A stretch of DNA of 64,000 bases from Eubacterium sp. (GCA_017634555.1 JAGBNF010000033.1:1-64000); one strand, 5' to 3'; shown: positions 1 to 9,353, counted from the stretch's first letter. Made by a program: numbers and translations. The notes: generated by a model not told the origin, from the sequence alone.

Positions 1-7
1 ATATATA

Positions 8-853
8 TCAATGAATATCCAGGATCACTACTTCAGGGTTGTTAAAGAATCTCGGGAGCGGTGTAGACTCTCTTCCGAGTCCTCTGCTCACCTCCATTAT
101 GCTTCCATTCGAAAGAGTATAGGTTCCGTTAACATATTCTGCAAATACTCCCTGATCGGGTGCAAACATACCTTTATTTATAAAAGGTATTCTTATCTGT
201 CCCGCATGAGCATGTCCCGCAAGTATAAGATCAAAACCATATTGCTCATATACAGCAACCTTTTCGGGACGATGAGTAAGAAGAATCTTTAAATGTGATT
301 CCTCCGTCTTAGCCCAGGCACTGTCTATCTGCTCCTTCCACTGCTCCTCGGTCTTTCCGTAAGGATCGTCAACTCCGCAGATATCGATATCAACATTGTT
401 GACAGTTACCGTTTCACAGTCTCCGACGAGTACCGTTACGCCGACACTTTCCATATAGGCCTTCATTTCATCCTGGCGTTTACTCCAGAATTCATGATTG
501 CCCGTCACATAGTAGCAGGGATACTTCTTCACAATATCTTCTATGAAGATCTTGGTATTCTTATCTCCCAGCTTATCATCGAAAATATCTCCGCCCAGAA
601 GTACGAGATCCGGCTTTTCCTTATCTATCATATTGATAAGAGTCTTCATGTTCTTACCGTAATAGCAGGAATGCAGATCCGTAACAAGTGCGATCCTCAC
701 AGACCCCTTCTCACCCGAGACCAGATCCAGAGAAATGTGCTCCGTAACGGGAATCCACGAAAGTGGCCACCATACAAGGAAAGCTCCTATAAGCGTATAG
801 AATATGATCTTTCCTTTACTCTTCTTTTTCATCTTTTTATCTTTATCACTCAA
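8..853 (-). CDS. membrane-anchored metallophosphoesterase (YkuE/YaeI type)
   Basis: A 281-residue calcineurin-like phosphoesterase. After a Lys-rich N-terminus there is one hydrophobic segment (about residues 16-34), so the catalytic domain probably sits outside the membrane. The metal-binding motifs appear in order: DLH (59-61), GGDIF (87-91), GNHEF (118-122), THRPE, and GHAHAGQ near the C-terminus. Relatives of this build include YkuE and YaeI (UDP-2,3-diacylglucosamine or cell-wall phosphodiesterases); the substrate here is unknown. The start is TTG, 3 bases after the xylB stop, with AAGGAG inside the xylB end, so the two genes are probably co-transcribed. An ATG at codon 8 is the alternative start but has no good ribosome-binding site. 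The stop lies just inside the window edge. Confidence 0.85.
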   Translation of the reverse strand: MSDKDKKMKKKSKGKIIFYTLIGAFLVWWPLSWIPVTEHISLDLVSGEKGSVRIALVTDLHSCYYGKNMKTLINMIDKEKPDLVLLGGDIFDDKLGDKNTKIFIEDIVKKYPCYYVTGNHEFWSKRQDEMKAYMESVGVTVLVGDCETVTVNNVDIDICGVDDPYGKTEEQWKEQIDSAWAKTEESHLKILLTHRPEKVAVYEQYGFDLILAGHAHAGQIRIPFINKGMFAPDQGVFAEYVNGTYTLSNGSIMEVSRGLGRESTPLPRFFNNPEVVILDIH

Positions 854-856
854 ATA

Positions 857-2311
857 TTAGTAAAGCTCCTTTACTGCCGGGTAAAGCTTCTTGAAGTACT
901 CATATCTCTCATTGTACTTAGCCACAAGCTCTGCTTCCGGCTCGATAACATCTGAAAGCTCTACAAGTCCTGATGTAGCTTCAACTACATTTGCATAGTT
1001 TCCGCATCCAACTGCTGCAAGAATTGCACCACCAAGTGCAGGACCTTCATCATTCTTAACTGTCTTGATCGTAATGCCGAGTACATTTGCAAGAATCTTT
1101 TTCCAGAGAGGGCTCTTAGCACCACCACCACAGACAGTGCTTTCAGTAATATTAATACCCTGAGCCTTAGCGATCTCGATAGAATCACGAAGTCCGAATG
1201 CAACACCTTCAAGAACTGCCTGGATCATATCTTCTCTTGATGTATCCATGCTCATTCCGAAGAAGCATGCTCTTACTGCAGGATTGTTCCATGGTGAACG
1301 CTCACCCATGAGGTATGGAAGGAAGTAAACTGTGTTCTCACCCAGCTTAGTAATTCCTGTCTGGCTTCCTGCGTAATCCTTCTCCTTAAGGATTTCATCC
1401 ATCCACCACTTGTTGCATGATGCAGCTGAAAGCATACATGCCATAAGATGGAAACCACCGTCAGCGTGATCGAATGAATGAAGTGCGTTAGCACTGTCAA
1501 CACCGAACTTATCACTTGTGATAAATACTGTTCCTGATGTTCCGAGTGAGATATTACACTTGTTAGGACCAACTGTTCCTGTACCACAAGCTGCTGCTGC
1601 GTTATCTCCGGCACCTGCAACAAACTTAGGAGCCTTTGAAAGTCCGAGTTCAGCCATAACCTCAGGCTTCATCTCACCTACAACTTCGAAGCTTTCGTAA
1701 AGCTTTGGAAGCATCTCCTCTGTGATACCACAGATTTCGATCATTTCCTTTGACCAGCACTTATTCTTAACATCCAGAAGAAGCATACCTGATGCATCTG
1801 AATAATCTGTTGAATTAGCACCTGTCATCTTATATACAAGATAATCCTTAGGAAGCATTATCTTCTTGATCTTTGCGAAAAGTTCAGGCTCATTCTTCTT
1901 CATCCAAAGGATCTTTGGAGCAGTGAAGCCTGCGAATGCGATATTTCCTGTATGATCTGAAAGGAACTGCTTTCCGATCTCGTTATTGAGGTAATCAACC
2001 TCAGCAGTTGTTCTTCCGTCATTCCAAAGAATTGCAGGGCGTATAACCTCATCGTTCTCATCGAGAACTACAAGACCGTGCATCTGTCCGCCGACACCGA
2101 TACCGTCAACTACAGGATTATCATAACCCTCAAGGAGCTCCTTGATACCTGCTATTGACTGAGTATACCAATCCTCAGGACTCTGCTCTGACCAACCCGG
2201 ATGTGGGAAGCTGAGACCATACTCCTTTGATACTGTCTTCTGAATTTTGCCGTTTTCATCTGTAATGATAATATTTACTTCTGATGTTCCAAGATCAACA
2301 CCTATAAACAT
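857..2311 (-). CDS. xylB: xylulokinase (FGGY family)
   Basis: Phosphorylates D-xylulose to xylulose 5-phosphate in the cytoplasm, the entry step to the pentose phosphate pathway. The 484-residue length is normal for XylB. The N-terminal phosphate-binding motif DLGTSEVN is present, as are QMHGLV, the catalytic-Asp region GAGDNAAAACGTG, and the C-terminal GGGAKSPLW motif of FGGY kinases. ATG start with a strong AGGAGG 8 bases upstream. It lies in a minus-strand pentose block with transketolase, transaldolase and an isomerase, but has its own promoter because a plus-strand gene separates it from them. FGGY members are hard to tell apart by sequence; xylulose as substrate is supported by the neighbours. 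Confidence 0.92.
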   Translation of the reverse strand: MFIGVDLGTSEVNIIITDENGKIQKTVSKEYGLSFPHPGWSEQSPEDWYTQSIAGIKELLEGYDNPVVDGIGVGGQMHGLVVLDENDEVIRPAILWNDGRTTAEVDYLNNEIGKQFLSDHTGNIAFAGFTAPKILWMKKNEPELFAKIKKIMLPKDYLVYKMTGANSTDYSDASGMLLLDVKNKCWSKEMIEICGITEEMLPKLYESFEVVGEMKPEVMAELGLSKAPKFVAGAGDNAAAACGTGTVGPNKCNISLGTSGTVFITSDKFGVDSANALHSFDHADGGFHLMACMLSAASCNKWWMDEILKEKDYAGSQTGITKLGENTVYFLPYLMGERSPWNNPAVRACFFGMSMDTSREDMIQAVLEGVAFGLRDSIEIAKAQGINITESTVCGGGAKSPLWKKILANVLGITIKTVKNDEGPALGGAILAAVGCGNYANVVEATSGLVELSDVIEPEAELVAKYNERYEYFKKLYPAVKELY

Positions 2312-2372
2312 TTTTTATCCTCCTAAATAATTTTTTCTGTCCCCTTCTAAAGAGACTTCGTTCACGAAAAAC

Positions 2373-2418
2373 TATGTATCATTATATCTTTTTTTATCTT
2401 TATATGCAACGATACATA
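2373..2418 (-). promoter_or_regulatory. xylB promoter bracketed by an inverted repeat
   Basis: On the minus strand a TTGCAT hexamer (2404-2409) lies 17 bases from a perfect TATAAT (2381-2386). The 8-bp arms TATGTATC and GATACATA (2411-2418 and 2373-2380) abut the outer edges of the -35 and -10 boxes. A repressor dimer or tetramer holding both arms would cover the whole promoter. The transcript would have about a 60-nt leader before xylB. The -35 box is weak, which would fit activated or tightly controlled expression. The regulator is not encoded nearby. Predicted from sequence only. Confidence 0.55.
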
Positions 2419-2461
2419 AGGGTTTTTAACCCCTACAAATCATAGATAATAATTTCTTCAT

Positions 2462-2490
2462 TTGATTTTTATAAGCATTTCAACTATAAT
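2462..2490 (+). promoter_or_regulatory. sigma-A type promoter for the 2529 gene
   Basis: TTGATT (2462-2467), a 17-base spacer and a perfect TATAAT (2485-2490) lie 38 bases before the start codon of the plus-strand gene. It is separate from the xylB promoter on the opposite strand, so this is a true divergent promoter region. Confidence 0.6.
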
Positions 2491-2528
2491 GTGTTCGAAA
2501 TTTTTTGAAGGTTAAAAGGAGAAACAAA

Positions 2529-3023
2529 ATGACACAATTTAACACTTATGAAAATGCTTTAGGGCTTTTCAGATCAGTCAACTGCGCAGGTTCAGTTAAC
2601 AACATCTTCATTGCTTACAAAAATACAAGCAGTGCAGCCGGTGCATTCGGTGCCGTCGGGGGAATGGTTGCCGCAATAGCAGATACAGCATCACAGAATG
2701 TTTTCAAAACAAACGATGGATTTCTTTTCAATCAGACCGATTACGGCATAGGTGTAATTCCACTTAAAGCAGTTAAGGCCTTACTCACATACTCACCGGA
2801 TAAATTCGAGCCGGATATGAGTAAATTCTTTTTCTTCAGATATGAAGATATTCAGTCTCTTGAAGTTAAGAACTTTAATATCTTCAACAAGAAGATCCAG
2901 GCCATTAATCTCGCTTTAAACAATGGTATTAAGGGAAGTCTTATGGCACCTGTTTCCGATAAGCATCTTCCTTATCAGCAACAGTGTTTTGCAAATTTCT
3001 GTGCAAACTACAAGAAAAAATAA
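2529..3023 (+). CDS. hypothetical protein transcribed against the pentose operon
   Basis: A 164-residue protein of unknown function. I place the start at the ATG preceded by AAAAGGAG, not at a TTG eight codons earlier that has no ribosome-binding site. Residues around 35-55 form a Gly/Ala-rich, mildly hydrophobic stretch (AFGAVGGMVAAIAD) too polar to be a sure membrane span. The rest is a mixed alpha/beta sequence with an aromatic segment (KFFFFRYEDIQSLEV) that recalls small PH-like bacterial domains, but I do not recognise the family. The gene has its own promoter and a strong terminator and is inserted between the isomerase and xylB on the opposite strand. A role in pentose metabolism cannot be assumed. 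Confidence 0.7.
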   Translation: MTQFNTYENALGLFRSVNCAGSVNNIFIAYKNTSSAAGAFGAVGGMVAAIADTASQNVFKTNDGFLFNQTDYGIGVIPLKAVKALLTYSPDKFEPDMSKFFFFRYEDIQSLEVKNFNIFNKKIQAINLALNNGIKGSLMAPVSDKHLPYQQQCFANFCANYKKK

Positions 3024-3058
3024 GTAAATAAAATAGGTAAATAAAATAAGTATACGAA

Positions 3059-3098
3059 AGGGCTGTCACCTCAATCACTTGAGGCGACAGCCCTTTTT
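3059..3098 (+). terminator. rho-independent terminator
   Basis: A hairpin with arms AGGGCTGTC-A-CCTCAA and TTGAGG-C-GACAGCCCT, one mismatch and a 4-base loop, followed by TTTTTT. It ends the plus-strand gene at 2529. On the minus strand the trailing T run is poor, so it is mainly a plus-strand terminator, although it also lies just after the isomerase stop. Confidence 0.9.
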
Positions 3099-3123
3099 TA
3101 AATCATAGTCTCAGATTTGCTGA

Positions 3124-4605
3124 TTATGCAAACGGATTCTCTGACTTGTATAATACTCCTGCCGGATGATTGTAATCGATCTGATCGAAGCTTACTCCGA
3201 GGAACTTAAATACATCAAAGAGAAGCTTTCCATTGTGATGGAATGTAATAGCTGCATGATGTGGATAATTTCTCTGAACAAGAACGTGACGATAGAAACG
3301 TCCCATCTCAGGAATAGCGAAGATACCGATTGCACCGAATGATCTTGTAGCAACCGGAAGGATCTCACCTTCTGCTACGTAAGCACGAAGCTTTCCGTCA
3401 GATGTTGACTGAAGACGGAAGATTGTAGCATCACCAGGGATAAGATCTCCTTCAAGTGTTCCGTTTGTAACTTCTACAGGAAGTGAACGAGCCATGATCT
3501 TCTGGTTTCTCATCTCGCAGAATGCAAGCTTGTTTGTAGCTGTATTTCCGCAGTGGAATCCCATGAATGTATCTGTAATCTTGTAATCATAAGCGAACTT
3601 GCCCTTGATCTCCTCATCATACATATCCTGAGGAACTGTATTGTTGATATCAAGAAGTGTAACTGTATCTTCACTTACAAGCTCACCGATGTACTCTGAA
3701 AGAGCACCGTAAATATCAACCTCACATGAAACAGGAATTCCATCCTTTGCAAGACGGCTGTTTACGTAGCAAGGTACACACTTGAACTGTGTCTGGAATG
3801 CCGGCCAGCACTTTCCTGCAACGATAACATTGCTTCTGCTGCCCTTATGAGCCTCGATCCAGTCACGAAGTGTAAGCTCATACTGAGCAAGAGTTGAAAG
3901 GATTTCAGGCTTCTTGTTACCAGCGCCAAGCTCTGCAGCCATATCTTCAACAACTGCAGGAATTCTCTCATCGCCTTCATGATTCTTGAATGCTTCGAAA
4001 AGATCAAGCTCTGAATTCTCTTCAATCTCAACACCGAGGTTGTAAAGCTGCTTGATAGGAGCGTTACATGCAAGGAAGTCCTGTGGTCTTGGTCCGAAGC
4101 TGATGATCTTAAGATCGCTGAGTGCGATTCTTACTCTAGCTACAGATACGAAATCCTTGATCATATCAGCACACTCATCTGCTGTACCTACAGGGTACTC
4201 AGGGATGTATGCTCTGAGGTTACGAAGCTTAAGGTTGTAGCTTGCATTAAGCATACCACAGTAAGCATCTCCTCTGTCATCAAGAAGTCTGTCTCCAGCT
4301 TCCTCAGCTGCAGCGATGATCATGCAAGGTCCCTGGAATTCCTTAACGAGAAGTGTCTCAGGTGTCTCAGGACCAAAGTTTCCAAGATAAACAACAAGAG
4401 CGTTGATACCTGCTGCATTAACGTCAGCAAGTGCTTTTCTCATATCAACTTCATTCTCTACTGTAACAGGACACTCATAAATGTCGCCGTACTTCTCCTT
4501 ATAAGAAGCAACTACTGCCTTTCTTCTGCTCTCTGAAAGACTCATTGGGAAACAATCACGGCTAACAGCGATAATTCCCATCTTAACCTCTTGTAAATTA
4601 TTCAT
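3124..4605 (-). CDS. L-fucose/L-arabinose isomerase family protein
   Basis: A 493-residue cytoplasmic sugar isomerase of the fucose/arabinose isomerase fold. Candidate metal ligands of the family are visible: a Glu in SCEVDIYGALSEY, an Asp in TLLDINN, and His residues in PHHAAITFHH near the C-terminus. It is shorter than E. coli FucI (about 590 residues) and matches the shorter branch often labelled only as fucose isomerase-like. It is last in a minus-strand row with GH3, transaldolase and split transketolase, so a pentose (xylose or arabinose) is the likely substrate instead of fucose; no fucose genes are nearby. The ATG start has AGGAGGGG 9 bases upstream. The exact substrate is inferred from context. 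Confidence 0.8.
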   Translation of the reverse strand: MNNLQEVKMGIIAVSRDCFPMSLSESRRKAVVASYKEKYGDIYECPVTVENEVDMRKALADVNAAGINALVVYLGNFGPETPETLLVKEFQGPCMIIAAAEEAGDRLLDDRGDAYCGMLNASYNLKLRNLRAYIPEYPVGTADECADMIKDFVSVARVRIALSDLKIISFGPRPQDFLACNAPIKQLYNLGVEIEENSELDLFEAFKNHEGDERIPAVVEDMAAELGAGNKKPEILSTLAQYELTLRDWIEAHKGSRSNVIVAGKCWPAFQTQFKCVPCYVNSRLAKDGIPVSCEVDIYGALSEYIGELVSEDTVTLLDINNTVPQDMYDEEIKGKFAYDYKITDTFMGFHCGNTATNKLAFCEMRNQKIMARSLPVEVTNGTLEGDLIPGDATIFRLQSTSDGKLRAYVAEGEILPVATRSFGAIGIFAIPEMGRFYRHVLVQRNYPHHAAITFHHNGKLLFDVFKFLGVSFDQIDYNHPAGVLYKSENPFA

Positions 4606-4680
4606 TCTTAAACCCCTCCTGGTTATAAAATATTTCTGTGGCTACTAGCGCCATCATTTAACTGGTTAATAAATGTTTAG

Positions 4681-5622
4681 TTACAGCTCGCTGTTGATGG
4701 ACTCATAGATTCCGTCAGCATCAAGCTTATACTTTGTAAGCAGCTCCTTAGCAGGACCTGACTCACCGAAGGTATCCTTAACACCGAGTCTTGTAACCTT
4801 AACAGGACACTTCTCGGCAAGAACCTCACATACAGCACTTCCGAGTCCTCCGATGATAGAGTGCTCTTCAACTGTAAATACTCTGTTTGTTTCCTTAGCT
4901 GCCTTGATAACGATCTCCTCGTCAAGCGGCTTGATTGTATGAATATTGATGACTCTTACGCTGATTCCTTCCTTCTCGAATCTCTCAGCAACCTCAAGTG
5001 AAGGTGCTACTGTAAGACCTGTTGCGATGATTGTAAGATCACGTCCGTCTCTTAACTGAACGCCCTTCCCGATCTCAAACTTGTAATCATCGTTATCATT
5101 GATTACAGGAACTGCAAGTCTACCAAATCTCATGTATACAGGTCCCTTATGAAGATAAGCTGCACGAACTGCTGCCTTTGCTTCAATATCATCACTCGGA
5201 TTGATAACAACCATTCCCGGAATAGCTCTCATAAGTGCGATGTCTTCGTTACACTGATGTGAAGCACCGTCCTCACCTACAGAGATACCTGCATGTGTTG
5301 CTCCGATCTTTACATTTAACTTCGGATATCCGATTGAGTTTCTAACCTGCTCGAATGCTCTTCCTGCAGCGAACATAGCAAATGTGCTCATGAACGGTAC
5401 CTTGCCGCAAGTAGCAAGACCTGCTGCAATACCTGCCATATTACACTCTGCAATACCACAGTCTATGTGTCTCTCAGGAAATTCCTTCTTAAATACTCCT
5501 GTCTTTGTAGCTGCTGCAAGGTCTGCATCAAGTACTACAAGATCTGAAAATTCTTTTCCAAGCTCAACAAGCGCTGCGCCGTAGCTGTCTCTTGTTGCTA
5601 CTGCCTTTTTTTCTTCTGCCAT
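4681..5622 (-). CDS. transketolase, C-terminal subunit
   Basis: The pyrimidine-binding and C-terminal half of a split transketolase (about 313 residues). Together with the gene upstream it forms the TPP enzyme that moves two-carbon units in the non-oxidative pentose phosphate pathway. Visible landmarks are the conserved DADLAAATKTG start, CGIAEQ-like CGIAECNM, the cofactor-proximal EDGASHQ, and the C-terminal FTVEEHSIIGGLG motif. The ATG at 5622 is chosen; a GTG at 5631 overlapping the stop of the upstream gene as GTGA is possible but leaves only 2 bases to the AAGG motif. Overlap or near contact with the N-subunit gene implies translational coupling. Confidence 0.92.
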   Translation of the reverse strand: MAEEKKAVATRDSYGAALVELGKEFSDLVVLDADLAAATKTGVFKKEFPERHIDCGIAECNMAGIAAGLATCGKVPFMSTFAMFAAGRAFEQVRNSIGYPKLNVKIGATHAGISVGEDGASHQCNEDIALMRAIPGMVVINPSDDIEAKAAVRAAYLHKGPVYMRFGRLAVPVINDNDDYKFEIGKGVQLRDGRDLTIIATGLTVAPSLEVAERFEKEGISVRVINIHTIKPLDEEIVIKAAKETNRVFTVEEHSIIGGLGSAVCEVLAEKCPVKVTRLGVKDTFGESGPAKELLTKYKLDADGIYESINSEL

Positions 5623-5627
5623 AATTC

Positions 5628-6443
5628 TCACGCCCTTCCCAGCTCGGCCATAGCCTGCTCAAATTCTTCGTCATTAGGTGCCTTTCCGTGCCATCCTACC
5701 TGATTTTCCATGAATGACACACCCTTGCCCTTAACTGTATGGGCAATGATCGCTGTAGGCATACCCTTGGTTTCCTTAGCTTCCTTAAGGGCAGCTGCAA
5801 TCTCATCAAAGTTATTTCCATCGATTGAAATTACATGGAAATTGAATGCTTCGAACTTCTTGTCGAGCGGATTTGGTGAACAAACCTCATCAAGGCTTCC
5901 GTCGATCTGAAGATTGTTGTTATCTATGATAACTACAAGGTTGTCAAGCTTACGGAATCCGGCAAACATAGCTGCTTCCCAGATCTGACCCTCTTCAGAT
6001 TCTCCGTCGCCACAGAGTGCATATACTCTGTAATCCTTGTTATCAAGCTTTGCTGCAAGTGCCATACCAACTGCAGCTGAAAGACCCTGGCCCAGTGATC
6101 CGGATGACATGTCTACGCCCGGAATATGCTTCATATCCGGATGTCCCTGCAGATAAGAACCGGTATGTCTGAGGGTGGTTAGATCTTCTACCGGGAAATA
6201 ACCCCTGTTAGCAAGGGTTGAATAAAGTGCAGGGGCTACATGTCCCTTAGACAGTACAAATCTGTCTCTATCCGGATCGCCCGGGTTGGATGGGTTTATA
6301 TTCATCTCTTCAAAGTAGAGATAAGTCATAATATCTGCTGCAGACAGTGATCCGCCCGGATGACCTGACTTAGCACTATGTACAGCTGTGACGATTCCTC
6401 GTCTTACATCTAAAGCTTTCTGCTGTAATTCCTGATTTGTCAT
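5628..6443 (-). CDS. transketolase, N-terminal subunit
   Basis: The TPP-diphosphate-binding half of the split transketolase (271 residues). The sequence shows SGHPGGSLSAADIMTYLYF near the N-terminus and the TPP motif, starting GDGESEEGQIWEA and ending with IIDNNNLQ. The chosen ATG (MTNQELQQKAL) has AAGAGGAT 7-8 bases upstream; an upstream GTG would add 19 residues with no family match. The stop lies next to the start of the C-terminal subunit. It is third in a row after GH3 and transaldolase and serves pentose 5-phosphate breakdown. Confidence 0.92.
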   Translation of the reverse strand: MTNQELQQKALDVRRGIVTAVHSAKSGHPGGSLSAADIMTYLYFEEMNINPSNPGDPDRDRFVLSKGHVAPALYSTLANRGYFPVEDLTTLRHTGSYLQGHPDMKHIPGVDMSSGSLGQGLSAAVGMALAAKLDNKDYRVYALCGDGESEEGQIWEAAMFAGFRKLDNLVVIIDNNNLQIDGSLDEVCSPNPLDKKFEAFNFHVISIDGNNFDEIAAALKEAKETKGMPTAIIAHTVKGKGVSFMENQVGWHGKAPNDEEFEQAMAELGRA

Positions 6444-6521
6444 TTTGATATCCTCTTCTAAATTTTTATGCTGCGATGCCCATACCTTCTCGAACGGCAC
6501 CGTATGACAAGTAACTCAATA

Positions 6522-7175
6522 TTACTCTCCGAATACTGCCTTATAATCCTTCTGGAACTTCTCGATACCCTGATCTGTAAGTGGGTGCTTTGTCATCTGA
6601 GCAATAACTGAATATGGTACTGTAGCGATATCAGCGCCTGCAAGTGCACAATCAGTAACATGAATAGGATTTCTGATACTTGCTGCGATAATCTCTGTGT
6701 CAATTCCGTAGTTATCGAAGATCTGAACGATTGTCTCGATAAGATCGATACCCGGTGTGCTGATATCATCAAGTCTTCCAAGGAATGGTGAAACATATGT
6801 TGCACCAGCCCTAGCTGCAAGAAGTGCCTGATTTGCTGTAAAAATAAGAGTTACATTTGTCTTGATTCCTTCTGCTGAAAGAACCTTAACTGCCTTAAGA
6901 CCTTCAACTGTCATTGGGATCTTAACAACCATGTTAGGATGGATAGCTGCGATCTCGCGTCCTTCCTTGATCATACCTTCTGCGTCAACTGTTGTAGCCT
7001 TAACCTCTCCACTGATCGGTCCGTCAACGATTGAAGTGATTTCCTTGATTACTTCGTTGAAATCTCTTCCTTCCTTTGCGATAAGTGATGGGTTTGTTGT
7101 TACGCCGCAGATAACCCCCATGTCATTTGCCTTGCGAATGTCATCAACATTAGCTGTGTCAATAAAAAACTTCAT
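6522..7175 (-). CDS. tal: transaldolase (TalC/fructose-6-phosphate aldolase-like)
   Basis: A 217-residue short-type transaldolase. It transfers a dihydroxyacetone unit between sugar phosphates through a Schiff-base lysine. The catalytic Lys is at about residue 85 in MVVKIPMT. The family signatures FFIDTAN (start), [13 protein letters not shown] and [31 protein letters not shown] (the last covering about residues 107-137) are all present. The short form includes true transaldolases and fructose-6-phosphate aldolases; next to transketolase, transaldolase is the likelier role. ATG start with TAGGAGGGTG upstream. Confidence 0.92.
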   Translation of the reverse strand: MKFFIDTANVDDIRKANDMGVICGVTTNPSLIAKEGRDFNEVIKEITSIVDGPISGEVKATTVDAEGMIKEGREIAAIHPNMVVKIPMTVEGLKAVKVLSAEGIKTNVTLIFTANQALLAARAGATYVSPFLGRLDDISTPGIDLIETIVQIFDNYGIDTEIIAASIRNPIHVTDCALAGADIATVPYSVIAQMTKHPLTDQGIEKFQKDYKAVFGE

Positions 7176-7259
7176 TTTTCACCCTCCTAAAGTAAATTTT
7201 TGGATATAAAAATAATTATATAGTTATTTAATAACATTTAAAAGAAACAAATTTATTAA

Positions 7260-9353
7260 TTATTTATGTATTTTTACGGACTGTACGGTATTTCCGGTCA
7301 GCTCCGTACTTCTGTCGTCAGGCTGCTGTCCGCCGACATAAATTGTATATTCACCACCAGGTATGAATCTCTCACCGTCTTCCTTAACAACAGTGAAGGA
7401 CTTGTCCATGATCTTAAGTGTTACTGTCTTTGTCTCGCCCGGAAGAAGTGATACTCTTTCGAAGCTGCAGAGACAATACTTAGGCTGATCAGCAAGCTTT
7501 GCTCCCTCTGCCGAGGAAATGTATGCTTCAACGATCTCGTCTGCAGCAACCTTGCCTGTGTTTGTAACATCAACCTTGATCTCATTTGTCGCATCATCAA
7601 AGCTTGGAGCACCATAGCTGAAGCTTGAATAGCTGAGACCGTATCCGAAAGGATAAAGCGGTGCAGAGTCCATGAACTTATATGTACGACCCTTCATGCT
7701 GTAATCGCTGAACTCAGGAAGTGTTCCTTCCTTATAAAATGTAACAGGGAGCTTTCCGCTTGGGCTTACCTTACCGAAGAGTATATCTGCAAGTGCTCTT
7801 CCGCCGTACTCTCCACTGTACCAAGCCTGAAGAACCGCATTACAGTTCTCATCTGCAAAGGTTACATCCATTGCACTGCCTGTATTTATTACAACGATGA
7901 CAGGCTTTCCTGTCTTTGTAACTGCCTCGAGAAGTCTCTGCTGGCATGCAGGAAGGAAGAGAGAATTCTTATCGCCGGCTGCGAATGCATTTCCCGTATC
8001 TCCTTCTTCACCTTCAATAGTTGAATCAAGACCGAGTGAAAGGATTACAACATCACTGTGCTCTGCAACTATCACTGCCTCCTGGATTCTGTCGTCTTCA
8101 CGAGCAAGAGGCTGAACCTTATCAAGGTAAAGGTGGCTTCCCTCTGAATAAAGAACTCTGATATCATCACCGGCTGCGGCGCGGATACCATCGAGGTTTG
8201 TTACATACTCAGAAGCTGTTCCGTTGTAGTTACCGTTAAGAACTGTTACGGAGGTTGCTGTAGGTCCGATGATACCTATAGTCTTGATCTTACTTCTGTC
8301 AAGAGGAAGGATACCGTCATTCTTGAGCATTACCACTGACTTAAGTCCTGCCTGATAAGCAAGGTCCTTAGACTCCTTTGTATCAACGGCATCGTAATCG
8401 ATACTGTCATACTCACAGTCATCAGCGAACATTCCGAGACTTGCTCTTACCGTATAAACTCTTTCTGCTGCTTCTCTGATCTGCTGCTCTGTGATAAGTC
8501 CCTCTTCATATGCCTTCATGATATGAAGATAAACTATTCCGCAATTAAGATCACAGGTTGCATCAAGTGCCATCTTAGCCGACTCTGTAGGACCTGAGGT
8601 TACCATATGATTCTCATGGAAATCTCTGATTGCCCAGCAGTCGGAAACTATGTATCCGTCAAATCCGAATCTCTTTCTGAAGATATCTACCAGAAGTGCC
8701 TTGCTTCCGCAGCAAGGTTCACCGTTAAGTCTGTTGTATGCGCCCATTACACCGGCAACATCTGCTTCATTAACTGCTTCCTCAAAAGCGGAAATGTATG
8801 TCTCCTCAAGATCCTTATTTGATACAACTGCATCAAATGAATGTCTTGTTGCTTCAGGTCCCGAATGTACTGCTGCATGCTTTGCACAGGCTGCAGTCTT
8901 AAGGTACTTTCCGTCACCCTGAAGTCCCTTTATAAATTCAACTCCGAGTCTTCCTGTGAGATAAGGATCTTCACCATAGGTTTCCTGACCTCTTCCCCAA
9001 CGAGGATCTCTGAAAATATTGATATTCGGGGACCAGATTGTGATTCCCTTATAAATATCTCTGTCACCGTGCTTCTTGTTTTCGTTGTAGATTGCTCTTG
9101 CTTCTGTCGAAACTACCTCTGCTACTTTTCTGACCATTTCCTTATCAAATGCAGCAGCAAGTGCAATTGCCTGTGGGAAAACGGTAGCTGTGCCTGCTCT
9201 TGCAAACCCATGCAGACCCTCGCTCCACCAGTTGAACTCCGGAATTCCAAGTCTTTCGATCGCAGGGGAATCGTAACGGAGCTGAGATGCTGCTTCTTCA
9301 AGCGTCATCTTTGCAACAATTTCGGCGGCCTTCTCCTTAAACTCTTTTTTCAT
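7260..9353 (-). CDS. glycoside hydrolase family 3 (beta-xylosidase/beta-glucosidase type)
   Basis: A 697-residue GH3 enzyme without a signal peptide, so probably cytoplasmic and acting on imported oligosaccharides. The TIM-barrel domain carries RDPRWGRGQETYGEDP (about 116-130) and KHA (158-160); the nucleophile Asp is at about 238 in YIVSDCWAI. The second alpha/beta domain follows, and a C-terminal fibronectin-III-like domain begins near the typical PLYPFGYGLSYSSF motif. The catalytic SDC, not SDW, plus the pentose neighbours favours xylosidase over glucosidase activity; this is inference. The start is the ATG 10 bases after GGAGGGT; the ATG six codons earlier overlaps that site and has none of its own. 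Likely the first gene of the operon. Confidence 0.88.
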   Translation of the reverse strand: MKKEFKEKAAEIVAKMTLEEAASQLRYDSPAIERLGIPEFNWWSEGLHGFARAGTATVFPQAIALAAAFDKEMVRKVAEVVSTEARAIYNENKKHGDRDIYKGITIWSPNINIFRDPRWGRGQETYGEDPYLTGRLGVEFIKGLQGDGKYLKTAACAKHAAVHSGPEATRHSFDAVVSNKDLEETYISAFEEAVNEADVAGVMGAYNRLNGEPCCGSKALLVDIFRKRFGFDGYIVSDCWAIRDFHENHMVTSGPTESAKMALDATCDLNCGIVYLHIMKAYEEGLITEQQIREAAERVYTVRASLGMFADDCEYDSIDYDAVDTKESKDLAYQAGLKSVVMLKNDGILPLDRSKIKTIGIIGPTATSVTVLNGNYNGTASEYVTNLDGIRAAAGDDIRVLYSEGSHLYLDKVQPLAREDDRIQEAVIVAEHSDVVILSLGLDSTIEGEEGDTGNAFAAGDKNSLFLPACQQRLLEAVTKTGKPVIVVINTGSAMDVTFADENCNAVLQAWYSGEYGGRALADILFGKVSPSGKLPVTFYKEGTLPEFSDYSMKGRTYKFMDSAPLYPFGYGLSYSSFSYGAPSFDDATNEIKVDVTNTGKVAADEIVEAYISSAEGAKLADQPKYCLCSFERVSLLPGETKTVTLKIMDKSFTVVKEDGERFIPGGEYTIYVGGQQPDDRSTELTGNTVQSVKIHK

